Below are positions 13,996-16,348 of a DNA stretch of 16,348 nucleotides, in pieces; positions within the stretch are counted from its first letter, which is position 1, and the number at the start of each line of letters is the position of its first letter. The notes beneath the pieces were generated by a model. It saw nothing but the letters and a program-made list of their open reading frames with translations. It ran no database searches and was not told where the DNA came from. A program made the translations under genes and the position numbers. The DNA comes from CAVPRW01 sp046727435 [NCBI: bacterium] (GTDB lineage Bacteria > Tectomicrobia > Entotheonellia > J063): positions 1-16,348 of the forward strand of contig JBKPCR010000400.1 in assembly GCA_046727435.1 (NCBI GenBank), written 5' to 3'.

Positions 13996-14247
13996 ATGCA
14001 ACAGTCGAATGTCTGGCACTCGCTGCGGCAAGAGGTCGGCGTCCCTGAACTCTTGCGCACACGTACGCGCACTCGGAGAAAACGTCGAAAACGATCCTGG
14101 GCAGCCCCCCGGGCCTATTTGCTGCCGCTCTTCCTGAGCTGCGGCACCTACTGGACCAGTCCGGCTCTCGTCTCGTTGGCTATACATTTTCACAGGAAAT
14201 ATGGCAGGCCTGCAGAACACCTTTGTCTCATTGCATGCAGCCACTGA
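13996..14247 (+). CDS. Small basic protein, unknown function
   Basis: An 83-aa frame with a strong ribosome site (AAGGAGGT, 4 bases before the ATG) and element C upstream. The N-terminus MQQSNVWHSLRQEVGVPELL is followed by a very basic stretch RTRTRTRRKRRKRSW and a partly hydrophobic part AYLLPLFLSCGTYWTSPALV. I recognise no family. A second frame over the same bases, open from 14049 to beyond the next gene start, reads GLFAAALPELRHLLDQSGSR and looks as protein-like, but it has no start codon near its beginning. A frameshift between the two frames near 14060-14090 would also explain the odd Arg/Lys run. The start is well supported; the true C-terminus is not. Confidence 0.5.
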   Translation: MQQSNVWHSLRQEVGVPELLRTRTRTRRKRRKRSWAAPRAYLLPLFLSCGTYWTSPALVSLAIHFHRKYGRPAEHLCLIACSH

Positions 14248-14295
14248 CGTTGCCAACCGGTTGCTTCTCGGTGACAGTTAACGAGGAAGGATACC

Positions 14296-14532
14296 ATGGT
14301 GCACGCGGCCAAAAGTTATGTCAAACCGTCCCGCAGAACTAAGAAGATGAAGCGACGTGATTGCCTCCGCTGCGACCGCGAATTTTTGTCGGAGGGTCCA
14401 CATCATCGCCTGTGCCGAACATGCCGGCAGGTCATTGCCGCTTCGCCATCGCCGGTTGAAGAATATAGCGTCGTGCCCCTCCATGACCGCGGTGTACGTG
14501 AGGCAAAGCCGAGTACACGACCCTGGATCTGA
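14296..14532 (+). CDS. Small zinc-finger protein
   Basis: A 78-aa protein with GAGGAAGG 5 bases before the ATG. A basic N-terminus (VKPSRRTKKMKRRD) precedes a four-Cys zinc site: CLRC at about residues 23-26 and CRTC near 40-43, with FLSEGPHHRL between. This CxxC-x13-CxxC layout with a GPHxRLC core is common in small uncharacterised bacterial zinc-finger proteins that probably bind nucleic acid or protein partners. The C-terminal tail is polar. It follows the basic protein gene by 48 bases and probably shares its transcript. Real gene with good confidence; function unknown. Confidence 0.7.
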   Translation: MVHAAKSYVKPSRRTKKMKRRDCLRCDREFLSEGPHHRLCRTCRQVIAASPSPVEEYSVVPLHDRGVREAKPSTRPWI

Positions 14533-14554
14533 GAGAGCGCTAATGGTGTGCCTG

Positions 14555-14624
14555 ATCGATCCCTCGCGGGATAACTCCCATCAGGCTCCGGCGCTAGCCT
14601 CCCTGCTTGTCCGGCGGGATCGAT
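14555..14624 (+). repeat. Three-way-junction-like inverted repeat element
   Basis: ATCGATCCC (14555-14563) pairs perfectly with GGGATCGAT (14616-14624). Inside lie two further perfect hairpins: GGGA-taac-TCCC (14568-14579) and AGGCT-ccggcgct-AGCCT (14583-14600). The nested arrangement resembles a structured RNA or a folded DNA repeat. It starts 22 bases after the zinc-finger gene and could also act as a transcript end, but no T-run follows. Confidence 0.45.
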
Positions 14625-14717
14625 GAAAGCATCGCGGTAGCTCTCACGAATAAAGACCGTCGCAAAGGATATAAGCGCGTTTGTACCGATTTCCCCTCTG
14701 TGTTGACAGCATTAGAG

Positions 14718-15293
14718 ATGTGTTCGATGAAGATGCGAGGCTTCGTCTTTGCCGCGATTCTGATGATAGGTTCCCTATCCATGCATGTAGCACATGCAAC
14801 CGACACCTTTGACACTGCATACTGGGAAACTACCTTTCTGATGGTGGAAGCCGATCTCCGATTGCATCTCTGCCATGTGAAGGAATTTTCCCTACACCTC
14901 CTCCAAGCTTCACAGGCCGCTACAGGCGCAGACTCACCAGCGCCTCCTGGGCCGACAAGCCAAACGATCCTGATCGCAGAAGAACTTGCCTCATATGATG
15001 TCTTCCTCTGCCGCAAGGAAGCAGAAGAGGCAATCAGAGCGAGGCTGTATGCGGCAGAACAAGAACTCTTAGAAAGACCAATTGTACAAGAGAAACTGAA
15101 AGGATTTGTCGCTGCCTGGCTCTCTGCCATGCAAGTTATTCCACGTACAGCGCCCGGAGCAGAGGCGCTTCTGTCACGACAAGATGACGGCCGGAGAGGC
15201 ATCATGCAGAAACAGAGCGAGTTAGAAGTGGAGCTCTTCTGGTGCCTCGATCGAACACGAGGGTGGGCGTCCCACGGTACACCAAAGAGTTAA
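14718..15293 (+). CDS. Secreted (periplasmic) protein, unknown function
   Basis: A 191-aa protein beginning MCSMKMRGFVFAAILMIGSL, a clear Sec signal peptide ending near VAHA (residue 27) before TDTFDTAYWE. The mature part of about 164 aa is rich in helix-forming residues, with DLRLHLCHVKEF, YDVFLCRKEAEEAI, EQELLERP and ELEVELFWCLDR. Three cysteines could pair in the periplasm. I recognise no family. ATG 14727 is an equally possible start and neither has a strong ribosome site. The frame extends upstream to a TTG at 14607, but that would bury the signal peptide. It ends 20 bases from the convergent sixA gene. Existence is well supported by the signal peptide and length. Confidence 0.7.
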   Translation: MCSMKMRGFVFAAILMIGSLSMHVAHATDTFDTAYWETTFLMVEADLRLHLCHVKEFSLHLLQASQAATGADSPAPPGPTSQTILIAEELASYDVFLCRKEAEEAIRARLYAAEQELLERPIVQEKLKGFVAAWLSAMQVIPRTAPGAEALLSRQDDGRRGIMQKQSELEVELFWCLDRTRGWASHGTPKS

Positions 15294-15313
15294 GAGCCTC
15301 TCGCGGTAAAGCT

Positions 15314-15817
15314 TTAGATCAGACGTCGCAATTGGCGGGGGCTAAGGAGGGAGATGAGGCTGGCACAACGGCCGAAGCGCAGGGTGTCGACATCGAGCGC
15401 GCATAGCCCGCCGCGCTTCATCACTACGGACAGGTTTGGGCCGCCGGTCAGTAGAGTGGAAATCAGTCGGCTCAGGTAAGGTTCATGTCCCACCAGCAAG
15501 ACGTCCTGCCGCTCGCGGTGATCGGTGCGCAGTACCTCGATTAACTGGCGGGGATTACCTTCTGGCGTCAGCGTTTCCGCAAGCATGACGCCTTCAGGCG
15601 TGCTCAAAACCTGGGTGACGATTTCAGCCGTCTGCTTAGCCCGCAAATATGGGCTCGACAGAATCAAATCATAGGATAGGCCCGATGCCTGGATGCCTTT
15701 GGCTATGCGCCGCATCCGCCGGTCCCCTTTGGGGGTGAGGGGCCGTTCGCTATCGTTTTCGTACTCCGGGCTACTGCGGCCTGCCGCGATGCCATGCCGC
15801 AAGAGAGACAGTCTCAT
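15314..15817 (-). CDS. sixA: Phosphohistidine phosphatase SixA
   Basis: SixA removes phosphate from histidine residues, in E. coli from phosphotransfer proteins. The 167-aa product starts MRLSLLRHGIAAGRSS, with the catalytic RHG at residues 7-9 (H8 is the phospho-acceptor). RPLTPKGDRRMRRIAKGI, LILSSPYLRAKQTAEIV and VLLVGHEPYLSRLIS (second catalytic His) follow in the expected order for the histidine phosphatase superfamily. Length is close to E. coli SixA (161 aa). The start at 15817 is chosen because its ATG overlaps the stop of the upstream CHAD gene as ATGA; an in-frame ATG at 15850 would lie inside that gene. Translational coupling implies a joint task with the CHAD protein. Confidence 0.88.
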   Translation of the reverse strand: MRLSLLRHGIAAGRSSPEYENDSERPLTPKGDRRMRRIAKGIQASGLSYDLILSSPYLRAKQTAEIVTQVLSTPEGVMLAETLTPEGNPRQLIEVLRTDHRERQDVLLVGHEPYLSRLISTLLTGGPNLSVVMKRGGLCALDVDTLRFGRCASLISLLSPRQLRRLI

Positions 15818-16348
15818 CGCACACCATTGCCCTTTGACGTCGGTTTCCAAAAGGTGAACAATCTATCGGCTGATCCTAAGAAGGTTTCGATCAAGGCTAT
15901 GCGCCGCCGCGAGAGTTCTTCCAGAGCACGCCTGAGAGTTGCCTCGCCCTCGATGCCACGCGCACTTGCGTAGGCCTGCATATTGCTCAGCAGGACTTCG
16001 GCATCCTGAATGTCCCCCATGCTTCCTTGGAAGGCGTTCATGGCCTTCAGTTGCTTACTGATGGAACGGCCGCGCAGGGGGGCCAGCGACTCCACCATGT
16101 AGCGAAACTTCTTGAAGGCCACCCGCATACGATGGATCGAGGGGCCATCTGTTGGAGTGATGACATGCTTGCGCTCAACTACCCGGTTGAAAGCCATCTC
16201 GATAGCCAGGACGGCTTCGGCGCGCTTCTCCTGCTGTATGTCTGGCGTATCAGGAAGCGCTTCAAGCTGTCTCGCAGCAACAGCAATACCTTTTCTTATC
16301 TTGCCGGTTTTGACGCGCTTCAGCTCCATGCCGAGGTGCTGCATCAAC
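15814..16348 (-). CDS. CHAD-domain protein, partial (N-terminus off the right edge)
   Basis: CHAD domains are helical bundles with conserved histidines and basic residues that bind polyphosphate, and they often sit near polyphosphate genes. The frame is open from the edge; 178 residues are visible, or somewhat fewer if an ATG at 16344 or 16329 is the start. The conserved IHRMRVAFKKFRYMVESLAP (basic face with His) is the second-half CHAD signature, followed by LKAMNAFQGSMGDIQDAEVL and a final helix EELSRRRIALIETFLG. Full proteins are usually 250-320 aa with two such halves, so the first half probably lies outside. The stop overlaps the sixA start. With PhoBR, PhnCED and PhoX nearby, a phosphorus-storage role is a fair inference but not proven. 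Confidence 0.82.
   Translation of the reverse strand, partial: LMQHLGMELKRVKTGKIRKGIAVAARQLEALPDTPDIQQEKRAEAVLAIEMAFNRVVERKHVITPTDGPSIHRMRVAFKKFRYMVESLAPLRGRSISKQLKAMNAFQGSMGDIQDAEVLLSNMQAYASARGIEGEATLRRALEELSRRRIALIETFLGSADRLFTFWKPTSKGNGVR

Noticed and set aside
14703-14708. TTGACA just before the secreted-protein gene
   Set aside because: No -10 at the right distance without running into the coding region.
1-16348. CRISPR arrays, tRNA or rRNA genes, transposases and phage genes
   Set aside because: Looked for repeat-spacer arrays, tRNA T-loop signatures and transposase or integrase motifs in all long gaps and frames; none seen.

Overview
The window looks like chromosomal DNA from a moderately GC-rich Gram-negative-type bacterium. 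Three of its gene products appear exported: PhnD and the protein at 14718 by Sec-type signals, PhoX by a Tat signal. Ribosome binding sites are strong (AAGGAGG type). The mix of PhoX, a stand-alone DnaX-tail-like protein, a SixA/CHAD pair and two toxin-antitoxin modules would suit the Nitrospirota/NC10 neighbourhood. That assignment is an impression; no rRNA or other marker gene is present.

Layout. (1) 1-1317: two toxin-antitoxin modules back to back, a VapBC-type pair on the minus strand (toxin cut by the window edge) and a HEPN/MNT pair on the plus strand. The HEPN protein seems to lack part of its core. (2) 1672-3051: an oxaloacetate decarboxylase-type enzyme of the isocitrate lyase/PEP mutase superfamily and a PPOX-fold flavin-binding-type protein, separated by a 14-bp perfect inverted repeat. 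(3) 3356-3655: an orphan flgM-like anti-sigma-28 gene behind a promoter-like sequence overlapped by a perfect palindrome. (4) 3876-10845: the phosphorus block. It has phoB-phoR, then phnC-phnE-phnD (phosphonate/phosphite-type ABC importer), a small membrane zinc-ribbon protein and a Tat-type phoX phosphatase broken by an internal out-of-frame deletion. (5) 11420-12583, minus strand: an orphan soluble PAS histidine kinase. (6) 13354-15293: small plus-strand genes, namely a free-standing DnaX C-terminal-like domain, a basic 83-aa protein, a small zinc-finger protein and a secreted protein of unknown function. (7) 15314-16348, minus strand: sixA translationally coupled to a CHAD-domain gene that runs off the right edge.

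Most interesting signal: the same roughly 44-bp element lies upstream of phnC (6427), of the DnaX-tail-like gene (13207) and of the basic small protein gene (13891). In each copy TTnAC and TTTAC lie exactly 11 bp apart and GTCAT begins exactly 22 bp after TTTAC; a C(A/T)TA motif follows at a fixed distance. The 11-bp period is that of PhoB/PhoP-type boxes, so these three units may form a local Pho regulon that includes two genes with no known link to phosphate. An ECF-sigma promoter is the main alternative reading. If the Pho model holds, PhoR/PhoB would control uptake (PhnCED), phosphoester hydrolysis (PhoX, here probably dead) and the uncharacterised small genes. The CHAD/SixA pair fits a polyphosphate or phosphohistidine role on the flank.
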